Source: Acidimicrobiales bacterium
GTDB lineage: Bacteria; Actinomycetota; Acidimicrobiia; Acidimicrobiales; MedAcidi-G1
DNA length: 64,000 nt
Assembly (NCBI GenBank): GCA_016845305.1
Contig: JAERSW010000027.1
Coordinates: forward strand, 1 to 64,000
Reading direction: 5' to 3'
Below the pieces are notes generated by a model. That model did no database searches. It saw only the letters and a list, made by a program, of their open reading frames with translations, and was not told the origin of the DNA. Below are positions 17,461 through 25,997 of this stretch, piece by piece. Each line of letters begins with the position of its first letter. The first letter of the stretch is position 1. Made by a program: the position numbers and the translations under genes.

Positions 17461-18342
17461 GTGAGCGGCGACGACCTGGTGGTGGGCGTCGACATCGGGG
17501 GCACCAACGTCCGGGCGCTCGTCGTGGACCCCGGAGACGGTTCCGTCCACGACCGCGCCCGGGGGTCGAGCGCCGGCGACGGCCCGACGCTGGTGGCCAC
17601 CATCGCCGGGCTGGTGGCGGACCTCCGGGACCGGGGCCACCGCGTGGCGGCCGTCGGCATCGGGGTGGCCGGCCTCGCCGACCGGTCGGGCACGCTGCGC
17701 TACTCCCCCAACCTGCCCGGCGTGGTCGAGTTCCCCCTCGGCCCCGAGGTGGAGCGGGCGGTCGGGGTGCCGGTGGCCATGGGCAACGACGCCACCTGCG
17801 CCGCCCTGGCCGAACACCGCCTGGGTGCCGGCCGGGGCGTCGACGACCTCGCCCTGGTCACCCTGGGGACCGGCATCGGGACCGGCTTCGTGGTCGACGG
17901 TCGGCTGCTGTGGGGCGCCGCCGGGTTCGCCGGGGAGTCGGGCCACATGGTCGTGGAGCGCTACGGCCCCACCCACCACACCGGCCAACGCGGCCCGTGG
18001 GAACACTTCGCCTCGGGCACGGCCCTGGACGGACTGGTCGGGCGACCCGCGCCCGACCGGTCGGTGGGCGACGACGACCTCCCGGCCGACGTGCTCGATG
18101 GGTACTGCCGGGAGGTGGCGCTCGGCGTGGCCAACCTGGTGCAGGTCCTGGATCCCGCCCGGGTGCTCCTCGGCGGCGGCGTGTCGGGGATCGGCGAGCC
18201 GCTGCGGGCCGGGGTGGACCGCTGGTTGGGCGGTCTGCTGCTGGGGGGCGACCACCGTCCACCGGTCGAGGTCCGGCTCGCCGAACTGGGCGACGACGCC
18301 GGCGCGGTCGGCGCCGCGCTGCTGGCCAGAGGCGGAGCCTGA
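17461..18342 (+). CDS. ROK family sugar kinase (glucokinase-like)
   Basis: A 293-residue ROK protein with the phosphate-binding DIGGTN (11-16), catalytic Asp110 in GNDATCAA, LGTGIGTGFVVDG and GESGHMVV (158-165). The usual zinc motif CxCGxxGCxE is replaced by HHTGQRGPWE (172-181), so all three zinc cysteines are absent (His, Thr and Pro instead). It is most likely a glucokinase or other hexokinase, not a NagC-type repressor, because it has no HTH. The missing zinc site is unusual for active ROK kinases. It converges on the EamA gene, 18 nt away. Confidence 0.85.
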   Translation: MSGDDLVVGVDIGGTNVRALVVDPGDGSVHDRARGSSAGDGPTLVATIAGLVADLRDRGHRVAAVGIGVAGLADRSGTLRYSPNLPGVVEFPLGPEVERAVGVPVAMGNDATCAALAEHRLGAGRGVDDLALVTLGTGIGTGFVVDGRLLWGAAGFAGESGHMVVERYGPTHHTGQRGPWEHFASGTALDGLVGRPAPDRSVGDDDLPADVLDGYCREVALGVANLVQVLDPARVLLGGGVSGIGEPLRAGVDRWLGGLLLGGDHRPPVEVRLAELGDDAGAVGAALLARGGA

Positions 18343-18360
18343 CCCGATCGGCTCCTCCGG

Positions 18361-19308
18361 TCAGTCCGGGGCCGAGGCCTCCAGACGGGCGTCGCGCCGG
18401 ACCACCAGCACGAGGCTGGCCAGCACCACCACCATCCCCGCGGCCTGCCAGCCGGTCAGCACCTGGTCGAGTACCAGCCACGCCCCGAACGTGGACAGCA
18501 CCGGGACGGCCAGGGTGAGCATCCCGGTCAGCGAGAGGGTGACGTGCAGGTGGGCCCAGTTCATGAGGAAGTGGCCCGTGCCCGGGATGGCCAGCAGGAG
18601 GGCCAGCCAGCCCCACTGCGACCAGGTCGGGAACGTGGGCACGATCCGGCCGGCGTCCACCGCGGCGAAGGGCAGCAACACGAGCGCCCCGATGGCCATG
18701 GTGGCGGTCTGCAGGGTGAACGTGTCGATCCGCGCCCGGACCTCCTTGACCAGCACGAAGTAGGCCGAGAAGAAGACCATGGCCGCCACGGCCAGCAGGT
18801 CGCCCCGCAGGTGCAGGCCGCCCCCGTCGTCGGAGCGGCCGCCGACGACAACGACCACCACGCCGACCAGGGCGACCGTCCCCACGCCGGCCAGCCACCA
18901 GCCGATCGGCTCGCGGTAGCGGCGGGCGGCCACGGCCAGCAGGACGATGGTCTGGAGGCTGCCGATGATGGTGGCGTTGGCCACGCTGGTGTGGTGGAGG
19001 GCGGTGAAGAACAGGCCCAGCTCGAGGGCGAACACGACGGCCACCGGCAGGGCCAGGCGCAGGTCGGCCCGGGTGATGCGCCGGCCGCCGGCGTACAGGA
19101 CCACCCCGTAGACCACCGAGCCGAGCACCAGGCGCCAGAAGGCGATGGCCATGCCCGGCATCTCGAACTGGGCGACGATCACGTTGCCGGTCGACCAGCA
19201 CAGGATGGCGCCCACCGCCGAGACGCGACCCGGGCCCGACCGGTCCGCCGCACCACCTCCGGAGCGCCCGGCGGCCTGCTGGTCCCGCTGCGATGGGGGG
19301 CCCGTCAT
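18361..19308 (-). CDS. EamA/DMT superfamily transporter
   Basis: A 315-residue membrane protein with about ten hydrophobic segments in two EamA repeats, preceded by a polar 27-residue N-terminus. The end of the second repeat (SLTGMLTLAVPVLSTFGAW) is typical. It is likely an exporter or permease for small metabolites, with unknown substrate. TAGGGT lies 6 nt before the ATG. Confidence 0.85.
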   Translation of the reverse strand: MTGPPSQRDQQAAGRSGGGAADRSGPGRVSAVGAILCWSTGNVIVAQFEMPGMAIAFWRLVLGSVVYGVVLYAGGRRITRADLRLALPVAVVFALELGLFFTALHHTSVANATIIGSLQTIVLLAVAARRYREPIGWWLAGVGTVALVGVVVVVVGGRSDDGGGLHLRGDLLAVAAMVFFSAYFVLVKEVRARIDTFTLQTATMAIGALVLLPFAAVDAGRIVPTFPTWSQWGWLALLLAIPGTGHFLMNWAHLHVTLSLTGMLTLAVPVLSTFGAWLVLDQVLTGWQAAGMVVVLASLVLVVRRDARLEASAPD

Positions 19309-19314
19309 CGCCGC

Positions 19315-19320
19315 ACCCTA
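19315..19320 (-). promoter_or_regulatory. Leaderless -10 element TAGGGT
   Basis: TAGGGT on the minus strand ends 6 nt before the ATG of the EamA gene. It is divergent from the phn promoter about 60 bp away. Confidence 0.55.
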
Positions 19321-19375
19321 GAGGCCGTCCCGCGGCGCCGAGCGCCTCGGGACGGACCGTCGGCGACGCGTTGAC

Positions 19376-19381
19376 TACGGT
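19376..19381 (+). promoter_or_regulatory. -10 element of the phnDCEE operon, TACGGT
   Basis: TACGGT, directly preceded by TTGAC, would start transcription near 19388. This gives a leader of about 40 nt with a strong GGGAGGA Shine-Dalgarno at 19417-19423. Unlike most promoters here, it is not leaderless. Confidence 0.45.
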
Positions 19382-19427
19382 CGCGCCACCGACGGGCCGA
19401 AGGGTCCGCCGACGACGGGAGGACACG

Positions 19428-20498
19428 ATGAGAATCCGTTCACTACTCGCCACGCTCCTGGCCCTGGTGCTGGTCGCCGCGGCCTGCGGCTCCGACGACG
19501 GGGGTTCGGCCGCCGGCGACGGCACCTGGCCCGACAAGATCACCTTCGGCTTCGTGCCGAGCTCCGAGCAGGAGCAGCTCCAGGACGACATCCAGCCCTT
19601 CATGGACGTGCTGGCCAACGCGCTGGGCATCGAGGTGGAGGGCGTGGTCACCACCGACTACACCGGCCTGGTGACCGCCATTGGCACCGGCTCGGCCGAC
19701 CTCGGCGCCTTCGGCCCCTTCGGCTACGTGCTGGCCGACCAGCAGTTCGGGAACATGGAGGTGCTGATCCAGGCCATCCGCTACGGCTCGGCCACCTACC
19801 ACGGCCAGTGGATGACCAACGACCCGTCAATGTGCGACACCGCCCCGGAGTCGGCCACGGCGCTGGAGAACTCCGACGACGGCGTCGTCCAGGTCGGGGC
19901 GCTGGATGCCGTCGCCCTGCAGGTCGGCGTCTACTTCGGCGACTCCGGCAAGGCCCTCGGCGAGTCCGTGGACGCCGGCGACGTCTCGCCGGGCACCTCG
20001 TGCATGGCCGACCTGTCGAAGGTGAAGGGCAAGCGGGTGGCGTTCACCTCGGAGTCGTCGACGTCGGGCTACCTGTTCCCGGCGCTGCAGCTCATCGAGG
20101 CGGGCATCGACCCGGTGAACGACATCACGCCGATCTTCACCGGTGGCCACGACGCCGCCGTGGTGGCCGTCTACAACGGCGACGCCGACGTCGGTGTGTC
20201 CTACGACGACGCCCGTCGCACGCTGCGCAAGGAGAAGGTCGACGTGGGCGACAAGGTGATCGTGTTCAACATCACCTCGGAGGTGCCCAACGACGTGGTG
20301 GCCGCCAGTTCGCTGCTGCCCGACACGCTGCAGACGGCCATCTACCAGGCCATCCACGCCTACCTCGAGACCGAGGAGGGCGAGGCGGTGTTCGACGAGA
20401 TGTACGGCTGGACGTCGATCCGCCGGGCCGTCGACTCCGACTTCGACGTGGTGCGCACGGCCGCCGAGGCCCTCGGCATCACCGAGCCTCCCGGCTGA
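19428..20498 (+). CDS. phnD: Phosphonate-type ABC transporter substrate-binding lipoprotein
   Basis: A 356-residue PhnD-family periplasmic-type binding protein. The signal peptide ends in a lipobox (LVAAACGS, Cys at about 20). After that come KITFGFVPSSEQEQ, DLGAFGPFGYVLA and VAFTSESSTSGYLFPALQL, the PhnD ligand loops. The ligand could be a phosphonate, phosphite or hypophosphite. No phosphonate-degrading genes follow. It leads a four-gene operon with phnC and two permeases. Confidence 0.9.
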   Translation: MRIRSLLATLLALVLVAAACGSDDGGSAAGDGTWPDKITFGFVPSSEQEQLQDDIQPFMDVLANALGIEVEGVVTTDYTGLVTAIGTGSADLGAFGPFGYVLADQQFGNMEVLIQAIRYGSATYHGQWMTNDPSMCDTAPESATALENSDDGVVQVGALDAVALQVGVYFGDSGKALGESVDAGDVSPGTSCMADLSKVKGKRVAFTSESSTSGYLFPALQLIEAGIDPVNDITPIFTGGHDAAVVAVYNGDADVGVSYDDARRTLRKEKVDVGDKVIVFNITSEVPNDVVAASSLLPDTLQTAIYQAIHAYLETEEGEAVFDEMYGWTSIRRAVDSDFDVVRTAAEALGITEPPG

Positions 20499-20559
20499 GC
20501 CCCGCACCGGACCCGACGGGCGTGACGACCACGACGGACGCGACGCAGGACCCCACCGG

Positions 20560-21330
20560 ATGATCGAATTCCGGGACGTCTCGGTGACCTACCGGGGCGG
20601 GGTCCGAGCGTTGCGCGGCGTCGATCTGACGATCGACGACGGGGAGTTCGTCGTGGTCGTCGGCCTCTCGGGGGCCGGCAAGAGCACGCTGCTGCGGGCC
20701 ATGAACGGCCTGGTGCCGGCCACCGGCGGGTCGATCACCGTCGACGGCACCGAGGTGGTGGGCGCGTCGCCCGCCGAGCTGCGCGACGTGCGGTCGCGGG
20801 TCGGGATGATCTTCCAGACGTTCAACCTGGCCGGCCGCACGTCGGTGGTGAACAACGTGCTCATGGGCCGCCTGTCGAGGGTCCCGGCGTGGCGGTCAAC
20901 CCTCGGGCTGTGGCCGTCCGACGACCGCGAGGCGGCCATGGTGGCCCTCGAGCGGGTCGGCATCGTCGAGAAGGCGTACGTCCGGGCCGCCAACCTGTCC
21001 GGCGGCCAGCAGCAGCGGGTCGGCATCGCCCGGGCCCTGGCCCAGGAGCCGTCGGTGATGCTGGCCGACGAGCCGGTCGCCGCCCTCGACCCGGTGACCA
21101 GCCGGCAGGTCATGGGCGACCTGCAGCGCATCAACCGGGAGCTGGGCATCACCACGCTGGTGAACCTCCACTTCCTGGACCTGGCCCGCGAGTACGGGCG
21201 GCGCCTGGTGGGCCTGCGGGAGGGCGTGGTGGTGTTCGACGGCGACATCGACGACGTCACCGACGACACGTTCCGGGAGATCTACGGGCGGGCCATCACC
21301 GACGACGACCTCCTGGCCACCGACGGATGA
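20560..21330 (+). CDS. phnC: Phosphonate ABC transporter ATPase
   Basis: A 256-residue ATPase with Walker A GLSGAGKST (35-43), the Q-loop glutamine Gln86 in FQTFNL, the signature LSGGQ (146-150), Walker B VMLADEP (166-172) and the switch histidine in NLHFLDL. The Ser in Walker A and FQTFNL are typical of PhnC. The stop overlaps the next ATG (ATGA). Confidence 0.93.
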   Translation: MIEFRDVSVTYRGGVRALRGVDLTIDDGEFVVVVGLSGAGKSTLLRAMNGLVPATGGSITVDGTEVVGASPAELRDVRSRVGMIFQTFNLAGRTSVVNNVLMGRLSRVPAWRSTLGLWPSDDREAAMVALERVGIVEKAYVRAANLSGGQQQRVGIARALAQEPSVMLADEPVAALDPVTSRQVMGDLQRINRELGITTLVNLHFLDLAREYGRRLVGLREGVVVFDGDIDDVTDDTFREIYGRAITDDDLLATDG

Positions 21331-22115
21331 CCGGACCGGGTCGCCCGGTCCGTCCGCGGGCCCGCCCCCGGACGTGGGCGATCGCCGCGGCGGTGGTCGC
21401 CTACACGGTGGTGGCCGGCCGGACGGTCGGCTTCGACCTCTCGACGTTCTGGACCGTCTGGTCGAACCCGCTGTGGGAGAAGTTCTGGCCCATCCCGTGG
21501 GACTGGGTGCTGGACCGCCACAACGTGATCGACCCGCTGGTCGAGACCTTCCAGATCGCCATCGTCTCCACCCTGGTGGGTTGCACGGTGGCCCTGCCGG
21601 TGGCGTTCGCCATGTCGCCGTTGACGTCGCCCAACCGGGTGGTGCTGGTGGCCAGCCGCTCGGTGATGAACGTGGTCCGGGCCGTGCCCGACCTGTTCTG
21701 GGCCAAGCTGCTGGTGACCGCGGTGGGCATCGGGGCATTCGCCGGGTCGTGGGCGCTGTCGGTGTTCTCGCTGGCCGTCATGGTGAAGCTGTTCAGCGAG
21801 ACGGTGGACGGTGCCGACCCCCGCCCGCTGGAGGCGGCACGGGCCGCCGGGGGGCGCCACGTGCCGGTCGTGCGCACCGGCGTGCTGCCCACCGTGCTCC
21901 CCGAGTACGTGGCCTACGGGCTGTACGTGTTCGAGCTGAACATCCGGGCCTCGGTGGTGCTGGGCCTGGTCGGAGCGGGCGGCATCGGCCGGGTGGTGGA
22001 GGCCCAGCGCCAGTACTTCCGGTTCGACCGGGTGCTGGGCGTGCTGGTCCTCGTGTTCGTGGTCGTGTTCGTGATCGAACAGGTCAGCGTGGCCATCCGG
22101 AAGCGGCTGGTGTGA
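21327..22115 (+). CDS. phnE: Phosphonate ABC transporter permease (first)
   Basis: A 262-residue inner-membrane permease. The EAA-type coupling loop reads DPRPLEAARAAGG and the end ASVVLGLVGAGGIGRVV is the PhnE signature. It has about six hydrophobic segments. It overlaps phnC by 4 nt and the second permease by 1 nt (TGATG). Confidence 0.9.
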   Translation: MTGPGRPVRPRARPRTWAIAAAVVAYTVVAGRTVGFDLSTFWTVWSNPLWEKFWPIPWDWVLDRHNVIDPLVETFQIAIVSTLVGCTVALPVAFAMSPLTSPNRVVLVASRSVMNVVRAVPDLFWAKLLVTAVGIGAFAGSWALSVFSLAVMVKLFSETVDGADPRPLEAARAAGGRHVPVVRTGVLPTVLPEYVAYGLYVFELNIRASVVLGLVGAGGIGRVVEAQRQYFRFDRVLGVLVLVFVVVFVIEQVSVAIRKRLV

Positions 22116-23035
22116 TGGCCACCGGGGCGCCTCCCGCATCGAACCCCCAGTCGGGCCCCGAGTCGGAAGCGCGGCCAGTCCGGCCCCGGCGGACGGGCCG
22201 TCGCGTGGCCGTCGTGGTGGTCGCCGTCGTCGCCGTGGCGTGGTCGGCGTCGGGGCTGGGCGTGGGCCTCGACCGGCTGGCGCGGGCACCGGGCGACGCC
22301 TGGGCCGTGTTCCGCCAGATGGTCCCGCCGGCGTTCGACGAGGCGATGGACCGGGGCGTGCCGGCCAAGGTGCTCGAGTCGGTCCACATCGCCTGGATCG
22401 GCACCCTGATCGGGGCGGTGCTGTCGTTCCCGCTGGCCTTCCTGGCCGCCACCAACGTGGCGCCGCGTGTCGTGCGGGCGCCGGTCCGGCAGCTGTTCAA
22501 CGTGATCCGGGCCGTGCCCGAGCTGATCCTGGCCGTGATCCTCATCCCGGTGACCGGCCTGGGGCCGTGGGCCGGGGCGCTGGCCATCGGCATCCACTCG
22601 GTGGGGACGCTCGGCAAGTGGGCGACCGAGGCCATCGAGGGGGTGGACGGCGGTCCGCTGGAGGCCGTGGCCGCCACCGGGGGTCGGTGGGTGTCGGGCA
22701 TGCGTTGGGGCGTTCTGCCCCAGGTGCTGCCGGTGGTGACCTCGCACTGGCTGTTCCGCTTCGAGATCAACGTGCGTGCCTCGGCGGTGCTGGGGATGAT
22801 CGGCGCCGGCGGGGTGGGCGCCGAGCTGGTGTCCCAGCTGGTGTTCCGCAACTTCGCCGCCGCCGGAGCGGTCCTGCTGATGACCATCGTGGTGGTGCTG
22901 GCCATCGACACGGCGTCGGCAGCGGTCCGTCGCCGGATCATCCGGGGCGCGGCGGCTCGGGGCGACGACGACCAGGATCGGAACGCGGCGGTGCTCGCCG
23001 ACCTGACCGGCCTGGGGCGGCCCGGCCCGGCCTGA
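22115..23035 (+). CDS. phnE: Phosphonate ABC transporter permease (second)
   Basis: A 306-residue permease paralogous to the previous gene, with the coupling loop GGPLEAVAATGG and signature ASAVLGMIGAGGVGAELV. Its N-terminus (about 30 residues) and C-terminus are polar extensions. The two permeases should form a heterodimer with PhnC and PhnD. It ends 67 nt before a convergent gene. Confidence 0.9.
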   Translation: MATGAPPASNPQSGPESEARPVRPRRTGRRVAVVVVAVVAVAWSASGLGVGLDRLARAPGDAWAVFRQMVPPAFDEAMDRGVPAKVLESVHIAWIGTLIGAVLSFPLAFLAATNVAPRVVRAPVRQLFNVIRAVPELILAVILIPVTGLGPWAGALAIGIHSVGTLGKWATEAIEGVDGGPLEAVAATGGRWVSGMRWGVLPQVLPVVTSHWLFRFEINVRASAVLGMIGAGGVGAELVSQLVFRNFAAAGAVLLMTIVVVLAIDTASAAVRRRIIRGAAARGDDDQDRNAAVLADLTGLGRPGPA

Positions 23036-23079
23036 GCGGGCCCGCCATCACCCATCTGGGCACCCTTCCGGACATGGGG

Positions 23080-23096
23080 CCGGGCACGGGGCCCGG
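23080..23096. terminator. Candidate GC hairpin between convergent genes
   Basis: CCGGGC and GCCCGG flank a 5-nt loop in the 67-nt gap between phnE and the convergent hydrolase. No T-tract follows, so it would be at best a weak or Rho-assisted terminator. Confidence 0.3.
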
Positions 23097-23102
23097 CACG
23101 GG

Positions 23103-23792
23103 TCAGAGGTGGGCGCGGAAGAGGGCGAGGGTGCGTGACCAGGCGGTGGCCGCCGCGACCTCGTCGTAGGTCCCGAACGGGTCGTCCTCGTTGGCGAAGG
23201 GGTGGCCGGTGTCCGGGTACACGTGGAACGTCACGTCCCTGCCGGCGTCGCGCAGCCGCTCGCCGAGGGCGGTCACCGCGTCGGGCGGGAAGAAGCCGTC
23301 GTCGGACGCCATGTGGCCCTCGACCACGGCGGTCAGGCCCGACCAGTCGGGCTCGCCGTCACCGAGGGGCGCGCCGTAGAAGGGGGCCGCCGCGGCCACC
23401 CGGTCGCCCTCCAGCGCGGCGATGGTCAGGGTGAGCATCCCGCCCATGCAGAAGCCGACCACGCCGACCGCGTCGCCGACGGTGGCCTCGTGGGCCAGCA
23501 GGTGGTCGATGGCCCCCGACATGTCCCGGGCGGCCCGGTCGAGCGGCAGCGTGGACATGAGCTCGCCGGCCTTGTCCATCTCGGTGTGGGTGGCCATCTC
23601 GCCGTGGTACAGGTCGGGGGCGAGGGCCACGAAGCCCTCGTCGGCCAGCCGGTCGCACACCCGCATGATCTGGGGGACGAGGCCCCACCACTCCTGGACG
23701 ACCAGGACGCCGGGTCCGCTGCCCGAGTCGGGGACGGCCAGGTGGCCGCCCGCCGTCGTGCCGTTGACCCCGAACTCCACCGTCTCGCCCAT
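23103..23792 (-). CDS. Dienelactone hydrolase family protein
   Basis: A 229-residue alpha/beta hydrolase with the cysteine nucleophile Cys115 in GFCMGG, the acid near Asp164 (SDDGFFPP) and His197 in DTGHPF. Glu34 in QEWWG matches the conserved glutamate of dienelactone hydrolase. No catechol-pathway genes are nearby, so it may serve a general ester or lactone hydrolysis role. The ATG follows a good GAGGAGAGG Shine-Dalgarno. Confidence 0.88.
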   Translation of the reverse strand: MGETVEFGVNGTTAGGHLAVPDSGSGPGVLVVQEWWGLVPQIMRVCDRLADEGFVALAPDLYHGEMATHTEMDKAGELMSTLPLDRAARDMSGAIDHLLAHEATVGDAVGVVGFCMGGMLTLTIAALEGDRVAAAAPFYGAPLGDGEPDWSGLTAVVEGHMASDDGFFPPDAVTALGERLRDAGRDVTFHVYPDTGHPFANEDDPFGTYDEVAAATAWSRTLALFRAHL

Positions 23793-23873
23793 CGTGACCT
23801 CTCCTCTGGTGCCCTGTTCCTTCAGGGGGTCCCTCCAGGGGGCTGTCCTCTCGGATGCCCGATCGTGTCGCAG

Positions 23874-23879
23874 ACGGTA
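23874..23879 (-). promoter_or_regulatory. Candidate -10 of the dienelactone hydrolase gene, TACCGT
   Basis: TACCGT on the minus strand predicts a leader of about 75 nt before the ATG, which has its own Shine-Dalgarno. The spacer 23793-23934 otherwise holds a direct repeat of CAGGGGG. Confidence 0.35.
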
Positions 23880-23934
23880 GGAGGGGACGGAGCGGGGGTC
23901 CAGTCCGCCTCTCCGGTCCGGACGGGCGGCCCCG

Positions 23935-24846
23935 TCAGTCCTCGGCCGGTTCGGCGGCGGCCGGCTCGGCGTCGTCGTCGTGACCGGCCAGCCACGAGGG
24001 ATAGCCGTCGTCCCCCGAACGGCTCGGCCTCTGGAACGCGGTCCGGCCCGCGGTGAGCGGCTGCTTGAGGAGGCGGCTCTGCGGCGACGAGAACAGGGTG
24101 GCCGGGCGGCCCCCGGCCTCCCCCGAGCGGACCCGCCGGTCGAGGTCGACCAGGAAGCCCTCGGAGCGGACCTTGCGCTGGAAGTTGCCGTGGTCGAGCT
24201 CGGTCTCCCAGACGGCCTCGTACACCCGCCTCAGCTGGCTGATGGTGAACTCGGACGGGCAGTACCGGGCGGCGTCGGTCGTGTACTCGAGGCGGTCGCT
24301 GGCCCGCTGGTGGGCGTCCTCGACGATCGTCCGGTGGTCGAAGGCCAATGGGAGGCCGCCACCGCCGTCGGAGGCACCGAGTATCCGGGACACCGGCACG
24401 AACCGGGCATCGGCCGCGTCCCCTCCGCCCACGATCTCGACGGGTTCGGCCATGACCGCCCAGAAGGCGACGGTCACGATCCGGCCCGGGTCGTCGGGGC
24501 TGCCCTTCCGGGGATCCCGGTCCGGATGCCCGTAGGCGCGGAGTTGCTCCAGGTGATCGGGGACCAGGTCGATCCTGGTCTCCTCGGCGAGCTCGCGCCT
24601 GGCCGCCTCGGCCAGGTCCTCGTCGGGCCGGACGAAGCCGCCGGGGAGCGCCCACCGGCCGCGGAACGGCGGCTCGCCCCGCTCGACGAGGGCCACGTGG
24701 AGGGCCTCGTCACGGACGGTGAAGACCACCACGTCGACGGTGACCGCGACCGGCGGGTAGTCCCGGAAGTCGTACCCGTCGAGGAAGGCCCGTCCATCGG
24801 TGTCCTCTTCGGGTCTTCCGGTGTTCTGGTCAGGGATCTGGTCCAT
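23935..24846 (-). CDS. NrtR-like Nudix transcriptional regulator
   Basis: A 303-residue protein with an N-terminal Nudix domain (about 33-165). A C-terminal winged helix (about 200-245, [15 protein letters not shown]...NFQRKV) matches NrtR, the ADP-ribose-sensing repressor of NAD genes. The Nudix box (69-92) reads REL-EET-R-I, with Arg91 replacing the canonical glycine, so hydrolysis may be lost and only ligand sensing kept. The tail (about 250-303) is Ala/Glu/Asp-rich. It is divergent from the vWA/ARPP-1 genes, which it may control. The ATG has TAGGCT 7 nt upstream. Confidence 0.85.
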   Translation of the reverse strand: MDQIPDQNTGRPEEDTDGRAFLDGYDFRDYPPVAVTVDVVVFTVRDEALHVALVERGEPPFRGRWALPGGFVRPDEDLAEAARRELAEETRIDLVPDHLEQLRAYGHPDRDPRKGSPDDPGRIVTVAFWAVMAEPVEIVGGGDAADARFVPVSRILGASDGGGGLPLAFDHRTIVEDAHQRASDRLEYTTDAARYCPSEFTISQLRRVYEAVWETELDHGNFQRKVRSEGFLVDLDRRVRSGEAGGRPATLFSSPQSRLLKQPLTAGRTAFQRPSRSGDDGYPSWLAGHDDDAEPAAAEPAED

Positions 24847-24853
24847 GGAACGA

Positions 24854-24928
24854 AGCCTATCCGCTGTTCGTGTTGCAATGGCAAGTTTCGTCGGATAGAG
24901 TTCTTGTCAGATTGGTACGAGAAAGAAC
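24854..24928. promoter_or_regulatory. nrtR/vWA divergent control region with two inverted repeats
   Basis: On the minus strand TAGGCT (24859-24854) is 7 nt before the nrtR ATG. TTGC-AATG-GCAA (24873-24884) covers the likely -35 of that promoter. GTTCTT-N17-AAGAAC (24900-24928) lies on the side of the vWA gene. The region is clearly A+T-richer than its surroundings. Both repeats are candidate NrtR operators. This is inferred from position only. Confidence 0.45.
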
Positions 24929-25004
24929 CGGGCTCGTCCGGAGCCCATCTGTCACGACCGGTCCTTACAGAGGAAGCACGACCACCGAAGGACACACATC
25001 ACCG

Positions 25005-25841
25005 ATGGACACCTCCACCTACCTCGAACAGCTCCGCCGACTCATCGCCGAGGCCCCCGAGGGCGTCGACCTCGCCGCCCTCCGGTTCGCCCTCGCCGCC
25101 GCCGAGGCGGACGCCGCGTCGGCCGCCGCGGAGGGCGACGACGACCGGACCAAGGTCTGGTTCCTGCTCGACCGCTCCGGCTCGATGCAGCACCTGACCC
25201 GGGACCTCATCGGCGGCTTCAACCAGTTCCTGGCCGAGCAGAAGGCCAAGCCCGGGAAGGCCCGGATGACCGTCGTCCTGTTCGACGGCCAGGACCCGTT
25301 CGAGGTCGTCGTCGACGCCACCCGCATCGGCGACGTCCCCGAGCTGACCACCACCACCTACGGGGCACGCGGCGTGACGCCCCTGTACGACTCCCTCGGC
25401 ACCCTCATCGAGACGGCCGACCGGCGGATCGCCCGGCGGGCCGAGGCCGGCCGACCGGCCGAGGACCAGCTGGTGCTGGTGTTCACCGACGGCCTCGAGA
25501 ACGCCTCGTCCCGCTTCGACCGGGCCCGGGTGTTCGAGATGGTCAAGGAGCGTCAGGACGACCAGGGCTGGACCTTCGTGTTCATGGGTGCCAACCAGGA
25601 CTCCTACGGGACCGGCGCCGGGCTCGGCTTCGCCGACGGCAGCGTCCAGGACTTCGCCGCCACCCCGGCCAGCGTGCGCAGCTCGTTCGCCGAGTTCTCC
25701 CGGGGCACGTCCAGCTACCGGGCCAAGCCCCGCATGCAGCGCCACCGGGAGAACCTGGCCTTCTTCGAGGGTCGCAAGCTCGCCGAGGAGGCCCTGCGCG
25801 ACCAGGAGGCCCGCGGCACCGGGGAGTCGGGCACGGACTGA
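25005..25841 (+). CDS. vWA domain protein with MIDAS motif
   Basis: A 278-residue protein with a short helical N-terminus (1-45). The von Willebrand A domain has the MIDAS DRSGSMQ (56-62), the threonine in TYGARGVTPLYDSL and the aspartate in FTDGLENASS. It therefore should bind a metal and a protein partner. The C-terminal 60 residues are charged and helical. It resembles TerY-type soluble vWA proteins. It is followed by the ARPP-1 gene (156 nt) and is divergent from nrtR. Confidence 0.85.
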   Translation: MDTSTYLEQLRRLIAEAPEGVDLAALRFALAAAEADAASAAAEGDDDRTKVWFLLDRSGSMQHLTRDLIGGFNQFLAEQKAKPGKARMTVVLFDGQDPFEVVVDATRIGDVPELTTTTYGARGVTPLYDSLGTLIETADRRIARRAEAGRPAEDQLVLVFTDGLENASSRFDRARVFEMVKERQDDQGWTFVFMGANQDSYGTGAGLGFADGSVQDFAATPASVRSSFAEFSRGTSSYRAKPRMQRHRENLAFFEGRKLAEEALRDQEARGTGESGTD

Positions 25842-25925
25842 CCGGAGCGACCCGAACCGGGTGACCTGACCAGATCGGGCTTCCCCGAGGGGTGGGCCGG
25901 CCGGGCCGACGGGTCCGGCCGGCCG

Positions 25926-25960
25926 CCTTCCCCCTCTTCACCCTTCCCCCTCTTCACCCT
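25926..25960 (+). repeat. 16-bp tandem duplication in a pyrimidine-rich spacer
   Basis: CCTTCCCCCTCTTCAC is present twice head to tail upstream of the ARPP-1 gene, in a long pyrimidine-rich run. A GAGAGGA Shine-Dalgarno follows before the ATG at 25998. Confidence 0.85.
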
Positions 25961-25997
25961 GCCCGCCACGACCCACCCGCCACGAGAGGAACCACCC

